14,060 nt of DNA, taken from positions 1 through 14,060 of the forward strand of contig CAMFEN010000010.1 in NCBI GenBank assembly GCA_945949375.1, given 5' to 3'. Position numbers and translations under genes: made by a program. The stretch comes from an uncultured Bacteroidales bacterium. GTDB lineage: Bacteria; Bacteroidota; Bacteroidia; Bacteroidales; Paludibacteraceae. Within the stretch, counting starts at the first letter, position 1. Each line of letters starts with the position of its first letter. Below the pieces are notes generated by a model. That model was given only the letters and a program-made list of their open reading frames with translations, did no database searches and was not told the origin of the DNA. Positions 8,136 to 14,060 of this stretch are shown here, in pieces.

Positions 8136-10463
8136 TTAATCTTTAGTCGCCACTCCATAGCCATAACCGTAGCCATAGCCGTAGCCTGCGTGGACATTCT
8201 TCACACCATTGAGCAAGCAAGCAACATTCTTCATCTTCTTATCAGCCACCACTTCGTTGATGAAATCCACCATCTCTATGGGAGTATAGTTGGAGCGACT
8301 GACAAAGAGCGTCATATCGCAAATACGATTAAGCAAGAATGTATCACTAACCATTGCCATCGGGGCAGAATCAACGATGATGTAATCGTAGCGCTTGCGC
8401 AATTCAATAAATAATGCGTCCAACCGCTCGTTCTGCAAGAGTTCATTGGGATTGGGAGGAATAACGCCACAAGGTATCATGTCAAGATTAGGATGCTCTC
8501 CGGAAGGAATGATAGTGTCGTCTATACTATACGTTGCATCCGAGAGGTAAGAAGTAAGACAACCTTTCTCACTCAATCCGAAATATTTCACCAGCATTGG
8601 CTTGCGGATGTCTAAGCCCACCAAAGCCACTTTCTTACCTAAAATAGCGAGGGACAATGCTATATTCGTTGCAACATAAGATTTACCTTCGCCATTGATG
8701 CAAGAGGTAATCAAGATAACAGGATTTTGGATGTCGGCGGGCAACATAAAGCGTAGATTGGTTCGCAACTGTCGGAACAACTCTGCGGAAACAGTCTGCT
8801 CTCCTTCGTGAATAGCGATATGAGCCCCCCTTGAGTTTTCTACGATTTGTCCCGCATAGGGAGCATGAACTCGCTTCTCGTAATCTTTTGGATCGTGCAA
8901 CTTATTGTCCATCAGTACTTTTAAGTAAAGCAAAGCTGCAGGGATCAACAGACCGAGCATGAAACAAACAAGACCAATCATTTTCAAACTCGGCTTCGCT
9001 GTCAGGCTATTCACTTTCGGTTTGTCGATCACGCGCACAGGTGTGGAGGTTGCAGCGAGCATGAGCGCGTTCTCTTCGCGTTTTTGGTAGAGGAAGAGGT
9101 AAATCTCTTCTTTGAGAATTTGTTGGCGCTTAATCTGTACAAATTGTCGCTCTTGGGAGGGAACCGTTCGAATGCGGGAGTTAAACTCCGAACCACGCTC
9201 TTGCAATCCCTTGCGCGTGATCGTCAGACTCTCGCGCACAGATGCGATGCTGGCGATGATATTCTGCCGCATACTGAGCAACTGATCGTTCAACTGCTCC
9301 ACTACAGGGTTTTCCTCGGTTGCTGTACGCAAGACACGCATACGTTGCAGCAGCATGGTGTTGTACTCACTGATAAAGGATGTAAGAGAGTGGTCTTCAA
9401 TGCCCAAGTTCGCCGGTAGCATGCTAAAACGCTTGGTGTCATCTTGCAAGAAATCCTCAATATAGTTCACCAAATTCAGTTGCGTCTCTACGCGCGCCAA
9501 CTCTTTTTGATCTTCTGCACTAACTTGCAGGAAGAGTTTAGCCTCCTCGGAGAGGTCGGTGAGTTGATTTTGGCTTTTATAGTCAGCCACCGCCTCCTCA
9601 GCATCATTCAACTCATTGGAAATGATAGCCAAGCGTTCGTCAATAAAGGCGGCAGTATTGGTCGCCATAATGTTTTTATCGACTACGGAATTGAGGTTAT
9701 ATAATTCTACTATTTTGGCTAAAAGAGCTACATCTCGTGTAGGTATATCGCTGATTGTTTTGAGGTCAACGATATTTGACTCTTTTTGTCGTAGCGAGAT
9801 GGTTACCTTCTTTTGATATGCATCTACGACCGCTTGTTTATTTCCCGGGTAAGAGATGCGGTAAGCGGATGCTTTCTCGCTCCACGGTTTATTCATCGTA
9901 AGGATAATCTTTCCGGCACAAGTTTCTATGGGAGCAGAGAAATCATTGACTTTTGCTGTAGAAGAAATAAATCTTCCGATTTTTACTTTGACCTTATAAC
10001 CGCCGTTTCGTGTCTGCTTCACCTTTACCACAAAGCCCTTCTTTTGCGCTTTCTCTGTAAGCGCTATAGTATCAATACGGAATGTTGGCGTTGGGAACTC
10101 ACCTTTCCAACGCATGCCATCCTTGTAATACGAACTCTGCCACAGGTTGAGCGCATCAATAGCTTGGTACATCAAGTCTCTCGACATCAGCACCTGCACC
10201 TCGTCTTCTACCGCGCCATTCATCGAGATTCCTAACATATCTAATGCTCCGCTCGCAGCACCCGAGAAGAGTTGGGTATCGCTCTTCTGACGGAGCATAA
10301 TAGCCGCTTGCGTTTGGAATTGTGGGGTGGTTTTCAAATAGTAGACCACACCTAACCCACCACAAAGTGCCAATCCAATAAGGAACCAATACCAATGTTG
10401 GAGGCATATAAAGAATATACGACGAATATCTATTTCTTGGTTATTTGTACTTTCTTGAGCCAT
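8136..10463 (-). CDS. Wzz/Wzc-type polysaccharide co-polymerase with C-terminal BY-kinase domain
   Basis: The 775-residue inner-membrane protein controls capsule or exopolysaccharide chain length and export through tyrosine autophosphorylation. Residues 1-60 form the Wzz start with a first membrane segment at about 24-43. A large periplasmic part with coiled coil (about 275-430) follows, then a GNVR-type segment (about 436-482, VPSQERQFVQIKRQQILKEE) and a second membrane segment at about 494-516. The cytoplasmic kinase has Walker A GEGKS (591-595), Walker A' VGLDIRKP (615-622, Asp618) and Walker B IIVDSAP (695-701, Asp698). The C-terminal tyrosine cluster is five Gly-Tyr units (760-769, Tyr 761/763/765/767/769). 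The start at 10463 is 81 nt after the export lipoprotein stop, so the two should form one operon. Unlike most such pairs it is not followed by glycosyltransferases. Confidence 0.93.
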   Translation of the reverse strand: MAQESTNNQEIDIRRIFFICLQHWYWFLIGLALCGGLGVVYYLKTTPQFQTQAAIMLRQKSDTQLFSGAASGALDMLGISMNGAVEDEVQVLMSRDLMYQAIDALNLWQSSYYKDGMRWKGEFPTPTFRIDTIALTEKAQKKGFVVKVKQTRNGGYKVKVKIGRFISSTAKVNDFSAPIETCAGKIILTMNKPWSEKASAYRISYPGNKQAVVDAYQKKVTISLRQKESNIVDLKTISDIPTRDVALLAKIVELYNLNSVVDKNIMATNTAAFIDERLAIISNELNDAEEAVADYKSQNQLTDLSEEAKLFLQVSAEDQKELARVETQLNLVNYIEDFLQDDTKRFSMLPANLGIEDHSLTSFISEYNTMLLQRMRVLRTATEENPVVEQLNDQLLSMRQNIIASIASVRESLTITRKGLQERGSEFNSRIRTVPSQERQFVQIKRQQILKEEIYLFLYQKREENALMLAATSTPVRVIDKPKVNSLTAKPSLKMIGLVCFMLGLLIPAALLYLKVLMDNKLHDPKDYEKRVHAPYAGQIVENSRGAHIAIHEGEQTVSAELFRQLRTNLRFMLPADIQNPVILITSCINGEGKSYVATNIALSLAILGKKVALVGLDIRKPMLVKYFGLSEKGCLTSYLSDATYSIDDTIIPSGEHPNLDMIPCGVIPPNPNELLQNERLDALFIELRKRYDYIIVDSAPMAMVSDTFLLNRICDMTLFVSRSNYTPIEMVDFINEVVADKKMKNVACLLNGVKNVHAGYGYGYGYGYGVATKD
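8155..8184 (-). repeat. Five-copy 6-bp repeat encoding the Gly-Tyr tail of the BY-kinase
   Basis: Five imperfect hexamers (plus strand CCATAG, CCATAA, CCGTAG, CCATAG, CCGTAG) encode the tyrosines of the C-terminal YGYGYGYGYG tail. The period is in frame, so copy changes would add or remove phosphorylatable tyrosines without breaking the protein. Confidence 0.85.
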
Positions 10464-10544
10464 GACTCTGCTATATCAGTTTATATATTATAGGAATGAG
10501 AAACAATCAAATCTTACGGATTCTACGCTTTTTTTGATTTATCA

Positions 10545-11342
10545 TCAATTAGCAGCCTTCACCACAGTAACAATCACCGTGGCAGTGCTTGCCAAAGTAG
10601 ACACCATACTCAGCCACAAACTGATGTTGGTACTATTTATAGCCCGAACCTTGTTCGGCGACACATAAATCACATCATTCTGTTGCAAATAGTAGAAGGG
10701 AGAGGTGAAGAGTTCATCGGAGTTTAAGTTCAGTCGATGAAATTCAAGTTTTCCATTTGTTTCTCTCGTAATCAGTATATTATCACGCTGTCCGTATACA
10801 GATAGGTCTCCGGCAGCCCCTAACGCGTCCAGCAAGGTCATACGCCCATTCGGCATCGTATATTGCCCGGGTCGGTTGACCTCACCCATCACAGTTACTT
10901 TTGCATTTATCAATCGCACCAGTACCATAGGGTCTTTGACCTGCGCAGAGAGTTTCTCTTCCAACAAATCAGCCACTTCGGTAGTCTTCAAGCCCAATAC
11001 ACTCACGCTCCCCAATACCGGAAATTCTATCTTTCCTGCTGCATCCACTGTATAGTATTGCTGACTCGGGGTAGTAGTCAGTTGGTCTGTACCCGGGTTA
11101 GAGAAAACCACCGTCGGCAGATTATATGGCACCACTGCTTCCATATCTAACGCCGATACAGTGATGGCCAACGCATCCCCCGCCTTAATAACGGGGTCTA
11201 TTTGCGACTCAAATACTTTGTTTACGGAATCTGCTGTGGAACTATCCACTTCTCGGAAATAGGTCATTTGCTTTTGCGTCACGCAACTCACAAATGCAAA
11301 AATAGTTAACAATAAGGATACCAAACGCCCAATTAGTCTCAT
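10545..11342 (-). CDS. Wza-type polysaccharide export outer-membrane lipoprotein
   Basis: A 265-residue polysaccharide biosynthesis/export protein, the outer-membrane channel partner of the Wzc-like kinase encoded next. The lipoprotein signal ends in F17-V18-S19-C20. A poly_export domain covers about 47-144 (VIKAGDALAITVSALD to DPMVLVRL). An SLBB domain starts at about 148 with VTVMGEVNRPGQYTMPNG and runs to about 230 (DVIYVSPNKVRA). The last 25 residues (about 241-261) form a hydrophobic helix, consistent with the amphipathic or membrane helix that lines the Wza pore. The protein is shorter than enterobacterial Wza (about 380 residues) and has fewer SLBB repeats, which is usual in Bacteroidetes. 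It is first in its operon, 28 nt or so downstream of the start inferred from the promoter at 11375-11406. The gap at 10464-10544 has no promoter or terminator that I can support. Confidence 0.93.
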   Translation of the reverse strand: MRLIGRLVSLLLTIFAFVSCVTQKQMTYFREVDSSTADSVNKVFESQIDPVIKAGDALAITVSALDMEAVVPYNLPTVVFSNPGTDQLTTTPSQQYYTVDAAGKIEFPVLGSVSVLGLKTTEVADLLEEKLSAQVKDPMVLVRLINAKVTVMGEVNRPGQYTMPNGRMTLLDALGAAGDLSVYGQRDNILITRETNGKLEFHRLNLNSDELFTSPFYYLQQNDVIYVSPNKVRAINSTNISLWLSMVSTLASTATVIVTVVKAAN

Positions 11343-11374
11343 ATATCAATAAGGTTATATGTTGTAAAAGCGTG

Positions 11375-11406
11375 CAAAGGTACAACTTTTTTCTTAATTA
11401 CACAAA
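11375..11406 (-). promoter_or_regulatory. Promoter of the polysaccharide export operon
   Basis: On the minus strand: -33 box TTTG (11406-11403), 20-nt spacer, -7 box TACCTTTG (11382-11375), followed by CACGC. This matches the Bacteroidetes sigma-ABfr consensus fully. The expected start is near 11370, leaving a leader of about 28 nt. Confidence 0.85.
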
Positions 11407-11425
11407 CTTTTGTGCAAAAAAGTTG
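11383..11425. promoter_or_regulatory. Nested dyad between divergent promoters (operator candidate)
   Basis: An outer perfect 10-bp inverted repeat (CAACTTTTTT at 11383-11392, AAAAAAGTTG at 11416-11425) encloses a smaller palindrome, CACAAA-CT-TTTGTG (11401-11414). The left arm touches the -7 box of the export operon. The inner palindrome covers that promoter's -33 box. The right arm ends 5 nt before the -33 box of the activator promoter. The placement fits a site controlling both directions; the binding factor is unknown. Confidence 0.45.
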
Positions 11426-11430
11426 ATTTA

Positions 11431-11462
11431 TTTGCTTATTTCCCAAAAAATCACTACCTTTG
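11431..11462 (+). promoter_or_regulatory. Promoter of the sigma-54 activator / lptE operon
   Basis: TTTG at 11431-11434, a 20-nt spacer, and TACCTTTG at 11455-11462 followed by CAGGC. This is a full match to the Bacteroidetes promoter and nearly the same sequence as the divergent promoter. The leader to the ATG at 11611 would be about 140 nt; no other gene is visible in it. Confidence 0.85.
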
Positions 11463-11575
11463 CAGGCGTTTTTTTGAATGATAAAAAATATGCCTTCGCT
11501 TTGAGAGAAAGGCGGAGTGTATCGAAGCAATCTGAGCAATCAAAATTTTCAGAGGAATCAGATTCACAACGCCCT

Positions 11576-11604
11576 CTTAATTCTTAATTTCATAATTCTT
11601 AATT
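11576..11604 (+). repeat. Four-copy 7-bp tandem repeat directly upstream of the sigma-54 activator gene
   Basis: Units CTTAATT, CTTAATT, CATAATT, CTTAATT with one extra T after the second unit; the array ends 6 nt before the ATG. The 16-nt sequence CATAATTCTTAATTCA is shared exactly with the topB leader on the other strand. It probably serves as an AT-rich translation start region, though the repeat structure itself is unexplained. Confidence 0.85.
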
Positions 11605-11610
11605 CAAAAC

Positions 11611-12888
11611 ATGCTTCCCCAATCCGACTTACAGAATATCAAACAACGGTTCGGCATCATCGGCAACAGCCCATTGCTCAATCGTGGCATAGAGATTGCC
11701 CTTCAAGTGGCAAAGACCGACCTAAGCGTCCTCGTAACGGGCGAATCCGGTGTCGGCAAAGAGCATTTCCCAAAGATTATCCACGCCTTCTCCGCTCGCA
11801 AGCACGGACCTTATTTCGCCATCAACTGCGGTGCCATCCCCGAAGGCACCATCGACTCCGAACTCTTCGGACACGAGAAAGGTGCCTTCACCGACGCCAA
11901 AGCCGAGCGCAAAGGCTACTTCGAGATAGCCAACGGCGGCAAGCTCTTCCTCGATGAGGTAGGCGAACTGCCCTTACAGACGCAGGTGCGACTATTGCGC
12001 GTATTGGAGACGGGCGAGTTCATCCGCATGGGAGCGAGCCAAGTGCAGAAAACCAACGTCCGCGTGGTAGCTGCCACCAACCTCAACATGCGCCGCGCCA
12101 TCGAAGAAGGACGTTTCCGCGAAGACCTCTACTATCGTCTCAACACCGTGGAGATTCGTGTGCCCGCACTGCGCGACCGCAAAGAAGACATCCCCCTGCT
12201 CTTCCGCAAGTTCTCTTCCGACTTCTGCAACCGCTACCAGATGCCGCCGCTCATGCTCTCTGAGGACGCCACGCGCCTGCTCCAATCCTACTACTGGAAC
12301 GGCAACATCCGCCAACTGAAAAACATCGCTGAGCAGGTCTCCGTCATCGAGATGGACCACCACATTTCCGCCAATACGCTCCAACGCTATCTGCCTGATA
12401 ACGAGCGTCAAAGCGGATTGGTGCTCTCCTCCTCCGGCGGCAGCACCAACACAGGGAAAGACTACGCCCACGAGATCAGCCTGCTCTATAATATGGTAGT
12501 CCAACTGCAACAGGAAATTTCCGACCTCAAGTCCCAACTGCATACCAAATCTGCTCCTTTGGCGATAAGTACGGAGCCGGGTACGCAGGCGCCCTCGCCT
12601 GCTATCACCACATCCCACGCAGAGGCAAACCTCGGCGTAAGTCTCAGCCCGCACTCCCACTCTTCCCACTCCAATGCAGAAGAGATATTGGAAGTAGAAG
12701 AGATACAAGATAGTGCTCAACGCTCAACGCTCAACGCTCAACTTTCTACCCCCAGCCTCGAAGAGACCCAACGCGAGACCATCCTCCGTGTACTTACCCA
12801 ATGCAACGGCAATCGCAAACTCGCTGCCGAGAAGTTAGGTATCTCCGAGCGCACCCTCTATCGCAAAATCAAAGATTACAACTTGTAA
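11611..12888 (+). CDS. Sigma-54-dependent AAA+ activator with Fis-type HTH and no receiver domain
   Basis: The 425-residue protein should remodel RNA polymerase-sigma-54 at -24/-12 promoters by ATP hydrolysis. The AAA+ domain starts almost at the N terminus (IIGNSPLLNRGIE at 16-28), so no receiver, PAS or GAF domain exists. Visible motifs are Walker A GESGVGKE (44-51), the sigma-54 loop as GAFTDA (91-96, usually GAFTGA), Walker B LFLDEV (112-117) and the arginine-finger region FREDLYYRLN (169-178). A possible coiled coil (287-310) and a long Ser/Ala-rich linker (about 311-383) precede the Fis-type HTH (about 384-424, with NRKLAAEKLGISERTLYRKI). The linker contains a 7-bp DNA repeat. The start at 11611 is supported by the promoter and by AAA+ homology starting at residue 13. 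Lack of a sensor domain means control must come from expression, a partner protein or sigma-54 levels. lptE follows after 21 nt, in the same operon. Confidence 0.93.
   Translation: MLPQSDLQNIKQRFGIIGNSPLLNRGIEIALQVAKTDLSVLVTGESGVGKEHFPKIIHAFSARKHGPYFAINCGAIPEGTIDSELFGHEKGAFTDAKAERKGYFEIANGGKLFLDEVGELPLQTQVRLLRVLETGEFIRMGASQVQKTNVRVVAATNLNMRRAIEEGRFREDLYYRLNTVEIRVPALRDRKEDIPLLFRKFSSDFCNRYQMPPLMLSEDATRLLQSYYWNGNIRQLKNIAEQVSVIEMDHHISANTLQRYLPDNERQSGLVLSSSGGSTNTGKDYAHEISLLYNMVVQLQQEISDLKSQLHTKSAPLAISTEPGTQAPSPAITTSHAEANLGVSLSPHSHSSHSNAEEILEVEEIQDSAQRSTLNAQLSTPSLEETQRETILRVLTQCNGNRKLAAEKLGISERTLYRKIKDYNL
12715..12742 (+). repeat. Four perfect 7-bp tandem repeats inside the activator gene
   Basis: Four identical copies of GCTCAAC, encoding residues 369-378 (AQRSTLNAQL) in the linker before the HTH. 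Because 7 is not a multiple of 3, each unit is read in a different frame, and gain or loss of one unit would put the HTH out of frame. Confidence 0.95.
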
Positions 12889-12909
12889 GATTCATTCCAT
12901 CTGCATAGC

Positions 12910-13437
12910 ATGCCTATTCTCAAGTTTTCAAGTTTTCAGATTTTCGGATTGACCTTGATGCTCTCGTTCTGCCTATCTTCCTGCGCAGTAAGCATCAAGT
13001 TCAATGGCGCGAATATCGACTATTCGACTACCAAGAGTATCTCCATTGCCGACTTCCCGAACAATGCGGCGATGGTCAATCCCTCGCTAAGCAACAACCT
13101 CTCAGAGGGCATCCGCGACCTGTTTCAGCGGCAAACGCGCTTGCAAGTGCTCCGCAAAGGCGGCGACCTCGAACTGGAAGGCGAAATCGTAGGCTACGAC
13201 ATCACCGCCATGGCTATCTCTGCCGACTCCTACGCCTCTGAGACCAAACTCACTATCCGCGTCAAGGTGCACTTCACCAACAACATCCACCCCGAGGAGA
13301 GTTTCGACAAAACCTACACCGCTTTCCAGACCTTCGACTCCTCCCAGATGCTCTCAGACGTACAAGATGAACTCTGCAACACCATGATAACCGAAATCGC
13401 CGAGAATATATACAATGATACCGTCGCAAAATGGTAA
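12910..13437 (+). CDS. lptE: LptE-family lipoprotein (LPS assembly)
   Basis: A 175-residue lipoprotein of the Bacteroidetes LptE family, expected to plug the LptD barrel that inserts lipopolysaccharide into the outer leaflet. The signal peptide runs to L22-S23-S24-C25, the predicted lipidated Cys. The mature protein shows the family pattern: SIKFNGANIDYSTTKSISIADFPN, NPSLSNNLSEGIRDLFQRQTRLQVL, GGDLELEGEIVGYDIT (85-99), LTIRVKVHFTN and a final IYNDTVAKW. The length is usual for the family. The start at 12910 gives a complete signal peptide; the next Met (residue 17) would leave too short a signal. The N-terminal coding bases are an 8-bp repeat (12921-12944). The assignment to LptE rests on recalled family sequence patterns. 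The gene follows the sigma-54 activator by 21 nt. Confidence 0.88.
   Translation: MPILKFSSFQIFGLTLMLSFCLSSCAVSIKFNGANIDYSTTKSISIADFPNNAAMVNPSLSNNLSEGIRDLFQRQTRLQVLRKGGDLELEGEIVGYDITAMAISADSYASETKLTIRVKVHFTNNIHPEESFDKTYTAFQTFDSSQMLSDVQDELCNTMITEIAENIYNDTVAKW
12921..12944 (+). repeat. Three-copy 8-bp repeat in the signal-peptide codons of lptE
   Basis: CAAGTTTT, CAAGTTTT, CAGATTTT in tandem, starting 11 nt after the first base of the ATG and encoding about residues 4-12. The period is not a multiple of 3, so a copy change would shift the frame near the start. A looser relative (CTGAAAACT, CAGAAAAAT on the minus strand) lies in the topB upstream gap at about 8070-8093. Confidence 0.75.
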
Positions 13438-13482
13438 TAAACCATTGAAAATGACGAATAATCGAAAAAAAACGCTTTCTAA

Positions 13483-13514
13483 TTTGGTTATATCAAAAAA
13501 AAGACGTACCTTTG
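13483..13514 (+). promoter_or_regulatory. Promoter of secG
   Basis: TTTG at 13483-13486, a 20-nt spacer, and TACCTTTG at 13507-13514 followed by CGCAC. This matches the Bacteroidetes consensus. It lies in the 129-nt gap after lptE and predicts a leader of about 45 nt, so secG is transcribed independently. No terminator is evident between lptE and this promoter. Confidence 0.85.
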
Positions 13515-13566
13515 CGCACTAATTTTGTGAATTATACATTGCAAATCGTTAATATCCTAATAGATC

Positions 13567-13908
13567 ATGTACATTTTCTTAACTATTCTTATCGTTATTG
13601 CAGCCATTCTGCTGACGCTCCTTGTATTGGCACAAAATAGCAAAGGGGGCGGATTGGCTTCGAGTTTTGCAAGTGCTAACCAAGTTATGGGTGCTCCCAA
13701 GACTGCCGATTTCTTGGAGAAAGCCAGTTGGACGCTGATTGCTATCATCGTAGTATTGAGTGTAGTAGCAGTGGGTTTCAGCAAAGGCAACCAAGGTGCT
13801 GACGCGAGCGAGAGTGCTATCAAAGAGCAAGTGCAGCAAGCCGCAGAGCAAATGGCTCCCGCAGCTCCTGCTGCAGACTTCGATACCGAAGTTACTGAAG
13901 AAGAATAA
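13567..13908 (+). CDS. secG: Preprotein translocase subunit SecG
   Basis: A small inner-membrane subunit that assists SecYE-SecA protein export. The 113-residue protein has two membrane helices (about 2-22 and 53-72). They are separated by the conserved cytoplasmic segment LAQNSKGGGLASSFASANQVMGA (about 21-43), whose GGGLASSF part is the family hallmark. A charged Ala/Glu-rich tail (about 73-113, ending EVTEEE) follows, as in many Bacteroidetes SecG proteins. The start at 13567 fits the first helix beginning at residue 2. Confidence 0.95.
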   Translation: MYIFLTILIVIAAILLTLLVLAQNSKGGGLASSFASANQVMGAPKTADFLEKASWTLIAIIVVLSVVAVGFSKGNQGADASESAIKEQVQQAAEQMAPAAPAADFDTEVTEEE

Positions 13909-13933
13909 GCACTAACACGCGCTACAACATTCG

Positions 13934-13964
13934 CGAGCCGCTTAACAAATTGTTAGGCGGCTCG
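13934..13964 (+). terminator. Hairpin terminator downstream of secG
   Basis: CGAGCCGCTTAACA (13934-13947) pairs with TGTTAGGCGGCTCG (13951-13964): 14 pairs including one T-G wobble, with a 3-nt loop. It starts 25 nt after the secG stop. The following bases (TAGTATAATATATCTTC) are T-rich but not a uniform T run, so termination strength is less certain than for topB. Confidence 0.7.
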
Positions 13965-14031
13965 TAGTATAATATATCTTCTTTCCCTACGCTTTTTTGT
14001 TTCGGAGAAGCAGATGAATACTAAATGCTAA

Positions 14032-14058
14032 TGTAACAAATGAAACAAATGTAACAAA
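14032..14058 (+). repeat. Three-copy 9-bp tandem repeat at the window edge
   Basis: Units TGTAACAAA, TGAAACAAA, TGTAACAAA, followed by TG at the last bases, so the array may continue. Each unit boundary creates AATG; whether one of these is the start codon of the next gene cannot be told from the window. Bases 13965-14031 hold no feature that I can support. Confidence 0.8.
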
Positions 14059-14060
14059 TG

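Noticed and set aside
11992..12720. 242-codon minus-strand frame antisense to the sigma-54 activator gene
   Set aside because: It is a by-product of codon bias in the GC-richer activator gene, which has full AAA+ and HTH motifs on the plus strand.
14032..14058. Start of a CRISPR array
   Set aside because: Units are 9 bp and directly adjacent, with no spacers and no cas genes nearby.

Overview
The window looks like a chromosomal segment of a member of the Bacteroidetes, most likely order Bacteroidales. It holds a SusC/SusD pair with a pectate lyase. Its lipoproteins have short lipoboxes. Its promoters match the Bacteroidetes pattern (TTTG, about 20 nt, TAnnTTTG) instead of -35/-10 boxes, and no Shine-Dalgarno sequences are evident. 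It also carries the Bacteroidales arrangement sigma-54 activator, LptE-family lipoprotein, SecG. The genus cannot be fixed from the sequence alone. No tRNA, rRNA, insertion sequence, integrase or CRISPR array was seen.

Minus-strand half (right to left, positions 11406 to 1). A promoter at 11375-11406 drives a Wza-type polysaccharide export lipoprotein (10545-11342) and a Wzc-type chain-length regulator/tyrosine kinase (8136-10463) with a Gly-Tyr repeat tail. No glycosyltransferases follow; the next gene, 117 nt on, is DNA topoisomerase III (6132-8018), which ends at a strong intrinsic terminator (6022-6064). Just beyond it starts a polysaccharide-utilisation operon: SusC-like transporter (2381-5791), SusD-like glycan-binding lipoprotein (395-2365) and the 5' part of a family 1 polysaccharide (pectate) lyase (405 to 1, cut by the window edge). 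The likely substrate is therefore pectin or homogalacturonan: the lyase cuts it at the surface, SusD captures fragments and SusC imports them with TonB energy.

Plus-strand half (11431 to 14060). A second promoter, divergent from the export promoter and separated from it by a nested dyad, drives a sigma-54-type AAA+ activator without a receiver domain (11611-12888) and an LptE-family lipoprotein for LPS transport (12910-13437). SecG of the Sec translocase (13567-13908) has its own promoter and a hairpin terminator.

The least expected feature is a set of short tandem repeats with 7-, 8- and 9-bp periods. They lie directly before start codons (topB and the sigma-54 activator), inside the 5' coding end of lptE, inside the linker of the activator gene, and at the right edge. 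Those inside genes have periods that are not multiples of three, so slippage would shift the reading frame. Other notable points are the natural GAFTDA version of the GAFTGA loop, a susC promoter with a good -7 box but no -33 box, and the operator-like dyad between the divergent promoters. I did not find convincing evidence for an entirely new multi-gene system.
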